This document shows, piece by piece, positions 8,392-20,200 of a stretch of 64,000 bases of DNA. Every line of letters begins with the position of its first letter. Positions within the stretch are counted from its first letter, which is position 1. Below the pieces are notes generated by a model. It was not told the DNA's origin. It saw only the letters and a list, made by a program, of their open reading frames with translations, and ran no database searches. This DNA comes from Marinobacterium profundum (GTDB lineage Bacteria > Pseudomonadota > Gammaproteobacteria > Pseudomonadales > Balneatricaceae): the NCBI RefSeq assembly GCF_001528745.1, contig NZ_BCNS01000098.1, forward strand, positions 1 through 64,000. Direction: 5' to 3'. Position numbers and translations under genes: made by a program.

Positions 8392-9576
8392 GTGAAATTC
8401 TTCTCCGCATTCCTGTGCTGCCTGCTACCGCTGGCTTTTGCCGCGAATGTCGCAGCCGATACAGGCGTGAGCAGCCGTACAGAGCCTGCCGATTTGGCAC
8501 AACGGCACCAGGCGCTTGAAAGCCTTGGACAGGCGCTGTTTTTCGATACCAGCCTGTCATACAACCGCAGCCAGTCCTGTGCCAGTTGTCATGATCCTGC
8601 TCGGGGCTTTGCCGATCCTGGGGTCAACACCCAGGCCGGCGCCGTATCGCTGGGGGATGATGGTCATTCCCTGGGAGATCGCAATGCACCCAGTGTCACC
8701 TATGCGGCCTTCACGCCTGAATTTCATCGCGACTCTGAAGGGCGCCTTGTCGGTGGCCAATTCTGGGACGGACGGGCATCGAGCCTGGAAGATCAGGCCA
8801 AGGGGCCGCCGTTGAACCCTATCGAGATGGGGTTGCCTGATGTGGCCACTCTGCGTGCCCGGCTGCAGGAAAATCCGTTTTACGTCTCCCGCATCACTGA
8901 ACTCTTTGGTGAGGCGGGTCTGGCAAGTGATGAAGCTGCGTTTGATGCCATGGCCAGCAGTATCGCCGCCTATGAGCGCAGTGATGCCGTATCGCCGTTT
9001 GACTCCCGTTACGACCGCTACCTGCGCGGCGAATACCGCATGACTGAGCAGGAAGACCTGGGCCGCACTCTGTTCTTTTCCCAGCAGTTCACCAACTGTA
9101 ATCAGTGCCATCAGCTGCGCCAGTCGGCCATTGCCGCGGATGAAACCTTCTCTAATTATCAGTACCACAACATAGGTGTGCCGGTGAATACGGCGGTGCG
9201 GGCGGCCAGCGGTATGGCATCTGATGCACTGGACGGGGGGCTGCTGAACAATCCCCAGGTGAACGATGAGCATGAGCGCGGCAAGTTCCGCACGCCAGGG
9301 CTGCGCAACGTTGCGGTGACGGGGCCCTACATGCACAACGGTGTCTTTAGCGAGCTGGAAACCGTGGTGCGGTTTTACAACAGTTACAACAGCAAGAGCG
9401 CTGCCAACAAGATCAATCCGGAAACCGGGCAGCCCTGGGGCACACCCGAGGTGGCGCAGAACCTGTCGCTCAAGGAACTGGAGAGCGGCCCTGCGCTGGA
9501 CAACAAGCGTATCGCCGCCCTGGTGGCCTTTCTGAAGACCCTGACGGATCAGCGTTACGAGCCCCTGCTGAAATAA
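8392..9576 (+). CDS. Di-haem cytochrome c peroxidase / MauG family protein
   Basis: This 394-residue exported protein has a signal peptide (about 1-23, ending VAA) and two c-type haem sites, CASCH (about residue 63) and CNQCH (about residue 239). The layout and length fit bacterial di-haem peroxidases that reduce H2O2 in the periplasm. The conserved block FRTPGLRNVAVTGPYMHNG carries the family's distal ligand region. The GTG start is preceded by GAGG. The Fur-box-like promoter suggests expression under iron limitation, which is unusual for a haem protein and may link it to a MauG-like or iron-stress role. It stands alone, convergent with the TolC-like gene. Confidence 0.88.
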   Translation: MKFFSAFLCCLLPLAFAANVAADTGVSSRTEPADLAQRHQALESLGQALFFDTSLSYNRSQSCASCHDPARGFADPGVNTQAGAVSLGDDGHSLGDRNAPSVTYAAFTPEFHRDSEGRLVGGQFWDGRASSLEDQAKGPPLNPIEMGLPDVATLRARLQENPFYVSRITELFGEAGLASDEAAFDAMASSIAAYERSDAVSPFDSRYDRYLRGEYRMTEQEDLGRTLFFSQQFTNCNQCHQLRQSAIAADETFSNYQYHNIGVPVNTAVRAASGMASDALDGGLLNNPQVNDEHERGKFRTPGLRNVAVTGPYMHNGVFSELETVVRFYNSYNSKSAANKINPETGQPWGTPEVAQNLSLKELESGPALDNKRIAALVAFLKTLTDQRYEPLLK

Positions 9577-9659
9577 ACATGCAACGCAGGTTGCGTCTGC
9601 ATGATTTAGATTTCCAGAGCGGCTGCGATTCCATGGGGGCAAGAAGACAATCGAGATGA

Positions 9660-9687
9660 ATGCCGGGCCTTGCGCCCGGCATCCTTT
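9660..9687. terminator. Putative bidirectional terminator between convergent genes
   Basis: ATGCCGGGC (9660-9668) pairs perfectly with GCCCGGCAT (9674-9682) around a 5-nt loop, followed by CCTTTG. It lies between the peroxidase gene and the convergent TolC-like gene. The T-run is weak, so efficiency is uncertain. Confidence 0.55.
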
Positions 9688-9708
9688 GTTGTGGAGCTTG
9701 TATCCTGA

Positions 9709-11205
9709 TCAGGAGCCGGGTTGCAGGTCGCCCTCTTGCCAGCGGGCTTCGCTGTTGGCCAGGGCATGGGATATGGCGTCCAGACCGGTTGAGGGCAGCT
9801 CGGCGGGCAGGGGATCCATGCCAGCACTGGCAAACAGCTGGCCGTAGCTGTTGCGCAGCGCGGCATAGGCAAGGTCGCGGCGCAGTTCTGCCTGCAGGGC
9901 ATTGAGCTCACCCTGGATCAGGTCAAGCTCGCCGATGCCCTGTGCCTTGTAGCGATTGCGCAGTTGTTCAATGATCTGAGTGTCGAGCTGCGCCAGCTCC
10001 TGGCTGGTATGAAACTGCCTCAGGGCTTCGTGGAAATTGGCATTGGCGACATGAACCTGGGCCAGGATTGCCATGGACATAGCCTGACGCCGTGCCTGGG
10101 CAACCGCTTCGCTGGCCTTGGCGACATCGATTGCCGCTGGTCCCGAGAGTACGTTAAACAGATTCCAGGTGACCTTTACGCCGTAGTCGGCCCAGCTCTG
10201 GTTGGCCAGAAAAGAGTTGCTGTCGTAGTGTCTGCCGGCGGAAAATTCAAGCCCGGGCAGCAGTCGCAGCATGGCTTTGCGTGTTTCCGCGGCACTGATG
10301 CGCGCCTGGTAATCCTGCTCGCGCAGCTCGGGCCTGTTGGCCAGGGCTTCCTCTTCGAGTTGGCTCAGTTCCACATTCAGCTGTGGTTCCTCATAGCCGC
10401 CCGCAGCGGCCAGCTGGAAGGGGGTGCCCATGGGCAGGTTGATCAGCGCGGCCAGTTCGGTTTTCGCAAGGGAGAGCGCACGGCGCTGCTCTTCGAGCTG
10501 ACGAGTAGCTTCAATCAGGGCCCGCTGATAGCTAAGGGCCTGAATTGGATCGCCAATACGCTGTTCACTCAGACGCTGGCTGTTGTTGCGGGCGGTATCA
10601 ACGCGGGCCATCAGACTGTCAATCTTCGTCAGCAGGCCTTCGGCCGCCATGGCGCGCCAATAGGCCGAGCGTACATCCTGAATGATGGTGTGCACTACCT
10701 TGCGGCGCCGTTCCTGCACGATCAGGCGCTGGTCGGCTTGCTGCTTGGCGCTGACGTAGCTAACGCCGAAGTCCAGTACGTTCCATACCATGGTCAGGTC
10801 TGCCACACCGCGCTCGCGATCCTGGGAGGTAGACGGCTCCAGTGACTGGGTGCCGGTCTGGATGCTCTCACTGCTGGAGGCGCTGATGTTGCTGCGACCG
10901 GCGTAGCCGGCTTGCAGGGCCAGGCGCGGTAGCATATCGAAACTGGAGAGATCGAGCTGGCGGTTGGCCAGAGCCTCTTCCATGACCTTGAGACGACCTT
11001 CAAGGTTGTATTTGAGGGCTCGTGCCATGGCGTCATGCAGCGTCAGTTCGCCGGCAAGCGGTTCCTGATCCTTGAACATGTTGAGCAGGTCGGTCTTGGC
11101 GCGCTGCTCGCTGATACTGCGCTCAATCGGCTGGCTGCTAACCGCGCAACCGCTGATGGCCAGCACCAGCAGGCTGGTGGTGAATACTTTATGGCTTGTT
11201 TTCAT
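9709..11205 (-). CDS. TolC-like outer-membrane efflux protein (lipoprotein)
   Basis: This is an outer-membrane factor of about 498 residues with two repeated OEP (TolC) domains. It forms the outer-membrane duct of tripartite exporters. I chose the internal ATG at 11205 over the ATG at 11247. The 11205 start is preceded by AAGGGGG and begins directly with a lipoprotein signal (MKTSHKVFTTSLLVLAISGC), so the mature N-terminus would be a lipidated cysteine. Helical regions rich in Q, A and L such as AELAALINLPMGTPF and IGELDLIQGELNALQAELR are typical. It follows the giant DUF4347 gene closely on the same strand, so it is likely the exit duct for that protein together with the HlyD-type adaptors upstream. 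Confidence 0.9.
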   Translation of the reverse strand: MKTSHKVFTTSLLVLAISGCAVSSQPIERSISEQRAKTDLLNMFKDQEPLAGELTLHDAMARALKYNLEGRLKVMEEALANRQLDLSSFDMLPRLALQAGYAGRSNISASSSESIQTGTQSLEPSTSQDRERGVADLTMVWNVLDFGVSYVSAKQQADQRLIVQERRRKVVHTIIQDVRSAYWRAMAAEGLLTKIDSLMARVDTARNNSQRLSEQRIGDPIQALSYQRALIEATRQLEEQRRALSLAKTELAALINLPMGTPFQLAAAGGYEEPQLNVELSQLEEEALANRPELREQDYQARISAAETRKAMLRLLPGLEFSAGRHYDSNSFLANQSWADYGVKVTWNLFNVLSGPAAIDVAKASEAVAQARRQAMSMAILAQVHVANANFHEALRQFHTSQELAQLDTQIIEQLRNRYKAQGIGELDLIQGELNALQAELRRDLAYAALRNSYGQLFASAGMDPLPAELPSTGLDAISHALANSEARWQEGDLQPGS

Positions 11206-11253
11206 CCTTGGGCCGCCCCCTTGTCGCGGCTGAATTTCTGGTCGCATTTCTGA

Positions 11254-14200
11254 TCAGGCATGTGGTTCGCCAGGATTAATTTCGCTCAAGGCTCTGGCGA
11301 GTTGTTCTATCTGACGTTGCTCAGTGTTCTGCATTTGCTGTAACCGCTGGCCCAGTGTGGGAGCGCCGAAACCGGGTGTGCCAAAGGCTTCGCGTAATCC
11401 CGTTTGGATAGATCCGGGCTCGAGTTCCGAGTCCGGGTCGAAAATATTCGATAGGGTACTGTGGCCAAAGACACCGGCATCGCCCCCGCCAAATCCAAGA
11501 AAGCCCCGGCCGCTACCATCGCCTGAATGGCCGGCAAAAACCTGGGCTAGATAACTGGGTGCCGGTGCTCCATTGTTGATAAAGAGGGCGCTTAGGGTCG
11601 GGATGCCACTGCCGAGTGTCGGTGCCACAAAGAGCTGCTGCGGCTGTAGCGGCGACTCAAACGGTGAAGGCGAAATTGAAGCTGCGACAGCTGTGGGCAA
11701 ACTAGATACGCTGCTCGCCGGCCTGGCTCCCAAGGTGCTGGTGCGAAACTCTGGATCGCCCGTCTGGGCTACAACGCCATAGCCTGGGCTAGTGATTCCG
11801 GTGGCCAGAGCGTTGCCGGCGTTATCTGCGATGCCGCTGCCTGTGGCGTTCAGCGCCAGACTCAAGGAGCCATTACCATTGATGCCGGTTAGCAATACTC
11901 GATAAGTACTTGGATTGATTTGTTGCACGCTATCCAGAGTACCGACCAGATTGCCGGTCGTTAGCAGGCTGAAATCACCGATGTCGACACCGGACACCGC
12001 TTCATCAAACACAAGCTCAAAGTACATTTCACCGGCGACCAGAGCGCCGTCGGCCGGAACGCTGATCGAGGTTGCGGACGGTGCCGCGGCATCGATCAGG
12101 ACTGCGGCATTCGATTCAATGCTGTTCAGTGCGCTGGTGGCATTGTTGCCGGCGCCATCGCGCAGGGTCGCGCCGTTAAGATCGATGTTTGTACCCAGTT
12201 CGATACCGTCGGTATCGAGCTGGCCGCCAAGGACGGTCAGGCTGAAAAGCAGCGCTGTACTGCCGGAGCCGGAAACATAGTCGGCATAGACAGTACCGCC
12301 AACATCGAGGGTAACGGCCAGACGCGGCGTACCACCGGTCGTATCGACCAGAACTGCTTCATTCAGGTTGACGGTGAAATCGAGACTCTGTCCTGCGACA
12401 TAAGTGCCGTTGGCGGGCACAGAAACCGAATTCACGGTCGGCGTGAGGCTATCGATGGCGTAGTTGTTGGAGTCGGTAGTGCCGCTGCCGGCATTGCCCG
12501 CAGTATCTGCCACGCCAGTGTTATTCAGCACGATGAGGTTGGTGGTGTCCTCAACACTGGCATCGGGTGTGAGGGTTGCGGTCCAGGTAATGCCGCCATC
12601 GGTGCTGCCCAAACTGGAGAGGGCGCCATTGGCAACGTTGAAGTCTCCAGCGTTGAGTCCGGTTACGGCTTCACTGAAGGTGATGGTGACAGCTGAGGTT
12701 TCACCAGCTGCCAGCGCTGTATCGGTGACGACAATGCTCGCCGTGGGGCGCAGGCTATCGATGGCGTAGTTGTTGGAATCGGTGGTGCCGCTGCCGGTAT
12801 TGCCAGCGCTATCCATCACGCCAGTGTTATTCAGCATGATGAGGTTGGTGGTGTCCTCAACACTGGCATCGGGCGTCAGAGTCGCCGTCCAGGTAAAACC
12901 ACCATCGGTGCTGCCCAAACTGGAGAGGGTGCCATTGGCGACAGTAAAGTCCGCAGTGGTGAGTCCGGTTACGGCTTCACTGAAGGTGATGGTAACAGCT
13001 GAGGTTTCACCAGCGCTCAGCGCTGTATCGGTGACGACAATGCTCGCCGTGGGGCGCAGGCTATCAACGGTGTAGTTGTTGGAGTCGGTAGTGCCGCTGC
13101 CGGCATTGCCAGCAGCATCCATCACGCCAGTGTTATCCAGACTGATCAGGTTGGCGCTGTCTTCGGTATCGGCCGACGGCGTCAGAGTCGCGGTCCAGGT
13201 AATGCCACCATCGGTGCTGCCCAAACTGGAGAGGGCGCCATTGGCGACAGTAAAGTCTGCAGTGGTGAGTCCGGTTACGGCTTCGTTGAAGGTGATGGTG
13301 ACAGCTGAGGTTTCACCAGCGCTCAGCGCTGTATCGGCGACGACAATGCTCGCCGTGGGGCGCAGGCTATCGATGGCGTAGTTGTTGGAGTCGGTAGTGC
13401 CGCTGCCGGCATTGCCGGCGGCATCCATCACCCCAGTGTTATTCAGAACTATCAGGTTGGTGGTGTCTTCCACATCGCTGCCGGGCGTCAGAGTCGCGGT
13501 CCAGGTAATACCGCCATCGGTGCTGCCCAAACTGGAGAGGGCGCCATTGGCAACGCTAAAGTCCGCAGTGGTGAGTCCGGTTACGGCTTCACTGAAGGTG
13601 ATGGTGACAGCGGAGGTTTCACCAGCGGCCAGTGCCGTATCGGTGACGACAATGGTGGCGGTTGGGCGCAGGCTATCGATGGCGTAGTTGTTGGAGTCGG
13701 TAGTGCCGCTGCCGGCATTGCCCGCAGTATCTGCCACTCCGGTGTTATCCAAACTGATCAGGTTGGTGGTGTCCTCAACACTGGCATCGGGTGTGAGGGT
13801 CGCCGTCCAGGTAATACCGCCATCCGCAGTACTTAGAGCGGAGAGGGCGCCATTGGCGACAGTAAAGTCAGCAGTGGTGAGTCCGGTTACGGCTTCACTG
13901 AAGGTGATGGTAACAGCGGAGGTTTCACCGGCCGCCAGTGCCGTATCGGTGACGATAATGCTCACCGTGGGACGCAGGCTATCGATGGCGTAGTTGTTGG
14001 AATCGGTGGTGCCGCTGCCGGCATTGCCAGCAGTATCTGCCACGCCAGTGTTATCCAGACTGATCAGGTTGGTGGTGTCTTCGGTATCGGCCGACGGCGT
14101 CAGAGTTGCGGTCCAGGTTATGCCGCCATCAGTGCTGCCCAAACTGGAGAGGGCGCCATTGGCAACGTTGAAGTCTCCAGCGTTGAGTCCGGTTACGGCT

Positions 14201-17200
14201 TCACTGAAGGTGATGGTGACAGCGGAGGATTCACCGGCCGCCAGTGCCGTATCGGTGACGATAATGCTCGCCGTGGGACGCAGGCTATCGATGGCGTAGT
14301 TGTTGGAGTCGGTGGTGCCGCTGCCGGTATTGCCAGCAGTATCTGCCACGCCAGTGTTATCCAGACTGATCAGGTTGGTGGTGGCTTCGGTATCGGCCGA
14401 CGGCGTCAGAGTTGCGATCCAGGTAATACCGCCATCCGCAGTACTTAGAGCGGAGATGGCGCCATTGGCGACGCTAAAGTCCGCAGTGGTGAGTCCGGTT
14501 ACGGCTTCACTGAAGGTGATGGTGACAGCTGAGGATTCACCGGCCGCCAGTGCCGTATCGGTGACGATAATGCTCGCCGTGGGACGCAGGCTATCGATGG
14601 CGTAGTTGTTGGAATCGGTGGTGCCGCTGCCGGCATTGCCAGCAGTATCTGCCACGCCAGTGTTATCCAGACTGATCAGGTTGGTGGTGTCTTCGGTATC
14701 TGCCGACGGCGTCAGAGTTGCGGTCCAGGTTATGCCGCCATCAGTGCTGCCCAAACTGGAGAGGGCGCCATTGGCGACGCTAAAGTCTGCAGCGCTCAGG
14801 CCTGTAACAGCCTCGCTGAAGGTGATGGTGACAGCGGAGGTGTCACCAGCGCTCAGCGCTGTATCGGTGACGACAATGGTGGCGGTTGGGCGCAGGCTAT
14901 CGATGGCGTAGTTGTTGGAATCGGTGGTGCCGCTGCCGGCATTGCCCGCAGTATCTGCCACTCCGGTGTTATCCAGACTGATCAGGTTGGTCGTGTCCTC
15001 AACACTGGCATCGGGTGTGAGGGTCGCCGTCCAGGTAATACCGCCATCCGCAGTACTTAGAGCGGAGATGGCGCCATTGGCGACGCTAAAGTCCGCAGTG
15101 GTGAGTCCGGTTACGGCTTCACTGAAGGTGATGGTGACAGCTGAGGATTCACCGGCCGCCAGCGCTGTATCGGCAACGACAATGCTCGCCGTGGGACGCA
15201 GGCTATCGATGGCGTAGTTGTTGGAATCGGTAGTGCCGCTGCCGGCATTGCCCGCAGTATCTGCCACGCCAGTGTTATTCAGCACGATGAGGTTGGTGGT
15301 GTCCTCAACCCTGGCATCGGGTGTGAGGGTTGCGGTCCAGGTAATACCGCCATCCGCAGTACTTAGAGCGGAGAGGGCGCCATTGGCGACAGTAAAGTCA
15401 GCAGTGGTGAGTCCGGTTACGGCTTCACTGAAGGTGATGGTAACAGCGGAGGTTTCACCGGCCGCCAGTGCCGTATCGGTGACGATAATGCTCACCGTGG
15501 GACGCAGGCTATCGATGGCGTAGTTGTTGGAGTCGGTGGTGCCGCTGCCGGTATTACCAGCAGTATCTGCCACGCCAGTGTTATTCAGCACTATCAGGTT
15601 GGTCGTGTCCTCAACACTGGCATCGGGTGTGAGGGTCGCCGTCCAGGTAAAACCACCATCGGTGCTGCCCAAACTGGAGAGGGTGCCATTGGCGACGCTA
15701 AAGTCAGCAGTGGTGAGTCCGGTTACGGCTTCACTGAAGGTGATGGTAACAGCGGAGGTTTCACCAGCGCTCAGCGCTGTATCGGTGACGACAATGCTCG
15801 CCGTGGGGCGCAGGCTATCAACGGTGTAGTTGTTGGAGTCGGTAGTGCCGCTGCCGGCATTGCCAGCAGCATCCATCACGCCAGTGTTATCCAGACTGAT
15901 CAGGTTGGCGCTGTCTTCGGTATCTGCCGACGGCGTCAGAGTCGCGGTCCAGGTAATGCCACCATCGGTGCTGCCCAAACTGGAGAGGGCGCCATTGGCG
16001 ACAGTAAAGTCTGCAGTGGTGAGTCCGGTTACGGCTTCGTTGAAGGTGATGGTGACAGCTGAGGTTTCACCAGCGCTCAGCGCTGTATCGGCGACGACAA
16101 TGCTCGCCGTGGGGCGCAGGCTATCGATGGCGTAGTTATTGGAGTCGGTAGTGCCGCTGCCGGTATTGCCGGCGGCATCCATCACCCCAGTGTTATTCAG
16201 CACTATCAGGTTGGTGGTGTCTTCCACATCGCTGCCGGGCGTCAGAGTCGCGGTCCAGGTAATACCGCCATCGGTGCTGCCCAAACTGGAGAGGGCGCCA
16301 TTGGCAACGCTGAAGTCTGCAGCGGTCAAGCCTGTAACAGCCTCACTGAAGGTGATGGTGACAGCTGAGGTGTCACCAGCGCTCAGCGCTGTATCGGTGA
16401 CGACAATGGTGGCGGTTGGGCGCACACCGTCTACCACCAGCGCTTTGTTGGCGCCGAGCGAATTGACATCGCCAGGCGCGGCCAGGGTTAATATCGCGTT
16501 ATGGCCTGAGCCATTTTGTATGGTGGCGCCATTGAGCGTCAGCGCACTGGTCGATAGATAGTCCAGGTCCGCAGATTCATCGCCTGCTTGAACGGTATAT
16601 TGAAAGGTCAGGATGCTGGTACCCGAACCGGATACATAATTGATCGTTTGATCTGTGGTTCCCGTTTCCAGATGCAGTTGGGGTGCTCCGCCGGCAGTAT
16701 TGACGGTGACCACCTGATCAAAAACGACTGTAATCGACACCAGGTCGCCAATTTTCAAGGAGCCGTCAGGCGAGGAGGATGAGACCGAGTTCACGACCGG
16801 GTTGGCCGGTGCCGTTAAGGTGAAGTCGTTGCCTGTACCCCCGATGTAACTGGCACTGAGTTCGGTTGCATTGCCGCCCGCTGTGAGGGTGCCGCCTTCA
16901 GCTACACCCGTGAAGGTTCCGGTAAGGGCATCCGCAGCATCATTGGTGATGATGGTGTAAGAATCGCCGCTGCCAGGGGTATAGCTATGGGTAGTCGCTA
17001 TGGTGGCGGACGATACATCCACAGTCCCTGTCACATCGACGACGTCGTAGCCTGCACCTGCCGTGGCGCCAGTGATATCGACCGACAGGGTGCCACCGGA
17101 GCTGATCGCTAAATCATTGCCCAGCGTCAAGGTTCCAGCACCGTCGACACCGGGTGCCAGAGTGCCGCCACTTTGTATGCTAACAGCACCGCCAAGGGTG

Positions 17201-20200
17201 CCGCTTCCTGCCAGGGTAGCGCCACTGGCAACGGTGGTTGTACTGTTTGTGCTGCCCGTTATCGATAAGGTACCCGCAGAAACCGTTGTGGTACCTGAAT
17301 AGGTATTGGTACCCGCCAGGGTGACTGTTCCTGCGTCTAGCTTGGTGAGGTTGGATGCACCCGATATGGTATTGCTGAAGGTCTGGTTACCGCCACTGGT
17401 GACTCCGACGGAGGTATTGCCGGTCAGGGTGACGGCACCTGCAATGGTGGTATTGCCCGTTGAATAGAGGGCACCCAACCCGGCAAACCCCACCCCGGAA
17501 ACGGAGAGCGCATCGGAAACTGTCACACCGCTGTTAACAGCCAGAATAGCGCCGCTTGCGATCGTCGTTCCGCCTGCAGTGGTTCCCAGCGCGTTATCGC
17601 TATTGGCCAGCAAGGCGCCGGTGCTGATGGTGGTTGCGCCGGTATAGATATTATTGCCGTTCAGGCTCAGCGTAGCGGTGCCGGATTTTGTCAGGTTGCC
17701 TGCGCCGCTGATAATCCCGGCCAGAGTTGAATCATCATTGGTGGTGATGGTGGCATCGCCTGCAAGGTTGATGTTGTTGCTATAGGTGTTGCTACCTGAA
17801 AGCAGCAGGTTGCTGGCGTTGAGTGTAAGGTCGCCGCTAGCCAAATGACTAGCGGCACTGATGCTGACGGAACCTGCAGTGGCAGATAAAGACCAGTTCG
17901 AAACACTGTTCGACGTATTACTTAGTGTGAGTGTTCCGGCGCCGCTTTTGGACAATGTCGTCGCGCTACCGCTGATTGTGCCCGACAAGGTCACATCTGC
18001 GGCGTGGCTCAGGGTGCTATCGGCCAGCAGGCTGATACTGTTATCGATGGTGGTTGCCGCGGTTAGCGCCAGGGTACCGCCGTTCAGTGACAGGGTGCCG
18101 CTCGGAAGGTAGCTATCACCGGCAACGGACAGGGTGCCAGCCGATACTTTGATCCCGCCGGACATGCTGCCTGAGTTTGTTGCGTTCGATAGCGTCAGGG
18201 TGCCGGCATCTGTCTTGTTCAGTTCGAAGCTGCCATTGAGCGCGCCGCTAAGAACCAAGCTGCTGCCCGATGCCGCACTGACGTTGGCATCTGTGGCAAG
18301 GCTTAGATCACCTAATACCGTGCTGCTGCCCGTTACAAGATGGAGCGCGCCGTAATCTACACCATCAACGTTCTTGCCTGTGCCAGAAAGGGTAATGGCT
18401 TCAGGAAGTGTCAGGCCGCCGGCGATGCGCAAATTTGTGCCGCCTGCAACGGTTGTGGCACCGGCTGTGCTGCCCAGGGCGTTATTGTGGTTCGCGATCA
18501 GCGTACCGGCTTGCAGGTTGGTCTCCCCGGTGAAACTGTTGTTCCCACTCAATTGCAAAATGGAGTTGGCGGATTTGGTCAAGCTTCCGCTGCCGGAAAT
18601 GATGCCGCTGAAATCTGCAATATTGCGCCCGCCGCCGCCCCCGACACTGATGGTGCCACCGCTGGCACCCAGGGTGATGACATTGTCGATTGTGCTGGTG
18701 ACAGGCGATCCGGAGGACCCGCCGGTTACCAGCATGTATAGCTCGCCGCCATCCAGCACCAGGGTGCCGGAGGAAAGGTGGCTATCGCTGGTGATAAACA
18801 GCGTGCCTGCCGTTACGGCCATATCACCGGCCATGCCCGAGTTGCTACTGCTTGTCAGTTCCAATTCGCCGGCGCCGGCCTTGGACAGCCCGCCGCTGCC
18901 GGCCAGGGTGCTGGAAATTGTCACCGACCCGGTGGAGTTTGTGACATTCAGCGTGGTGCCGCCACCGAGAGTAATGGTGCTGCCCGACAGGCGGAGGCCA
19001 TCGGCGGCATCGGCATTGAGTGTCAGGCTTTCGTTAATCGCCAGATTGCCAGCCAGGGTCATGGTGCTGCTAAAACTGTTGCTGAATACAAGAGTTTGAG
19101 AACCGGTCACATCGGCTGCGGCTATGGCCACGGCTTCACTGAAACTGACACCATTGGCCAGATTGACAGTTGCAGTGTCCGAAGTGTTGGTAACGTAGAT
19201 GGTATCTGTGGTGACAGTCACATCCGCCGTTGCGGACGAAGTGCCATCATTCAGCGTAAAGCGCAGGGTGGCATCACCCGCGGGTGTGTCATTGCGATAG
19301 GTAACATGTTGCGCCACGTCGTTCATCAGTGCTGTGGTAGCAGCCGTTCCACTGCTGGTGAAATTGATGCTCAGAACGCCGCCGGTATTGGTGAAAGTTG
19401 CGAATGTCAGGCCACCGGACTGAAGGTTGCTGCCGCTAACGGTGAAAATGGCACCGGCAGTATCAAAGCCCAGAATGTCGCTGGATACTGCAATCCCCGC
19501 GCGTTGAACACCCAGGCTGGCGCCTGCCCAATCGCCATTGCCGCCATTGAGCGCATCCAGTTCTGCATCGGACAGCGCTGCGTTGCCGCCGACATCCAGT
19601 ATCAGCGTATTGCCTACACCGGCCCAGGCAATACTGTCGCCATTCAGATTACCCAATGCTGGCGCAGCATTGGCGTTGGTCACGGTAATGCCATTACTGG
19701 TCAAATCAGCCACGTTGAGCGCCGCATCGGCCCCCGCAGCCCAGTCATCGGCTGCCGCCAGGTTATAGGTGGTGGCGTCACTGGCGCTTGTGCCATCCTT
19801 GTTCAGCAGGGCAAGCAACTCCGATTTATCCGTCGCACTTAGTGTCAGGGTAAAACTGCTGCCGGAGGTAATCTCCACACTGGCGGTATCGGTCAGGGTG
19901 TAGGTACTGCCTCCTTCACCGGTGAAGGTGAGCTTGCTGGTATCAATATCGTTGCTGGCACCCGAATAGGACAGCAAACCGGTGCCGGTAACCGTTAGCA
20001 CACCGGTGCTTGCGTCAAAGGTGGCACTGCTGATTGTCGGCAGAGCGACGTTACTGACGGTGATGCCGTTGCTGGTGACGTCGGCAACAGCCACAGCCGC
20101 ATCGGCGCCTGCCGCCCAATCTTCGGCGGCCGCCAGATTATAGGTGGTAGCACTGGTGGAACTGGTGCCGCTCTTGTTGATGATCTGATTGAGTGCGGCT

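Noticed and set aside
12455-16432. Regularly spaced repeats considered as a CRISPR-like or satellite array
   Set aside because: The period is 306 bp, the repeats are in frame within one long gene, and there are no unique spacers.
12464-16561. A ladder of plus-strand open frames of about 101 residues, one per 306 bp
   Set aside because: They are antisense shadows of the thirteen coding repeats of the giant protein. Their regularity comes from the repeat length and they have no ribosome sites.
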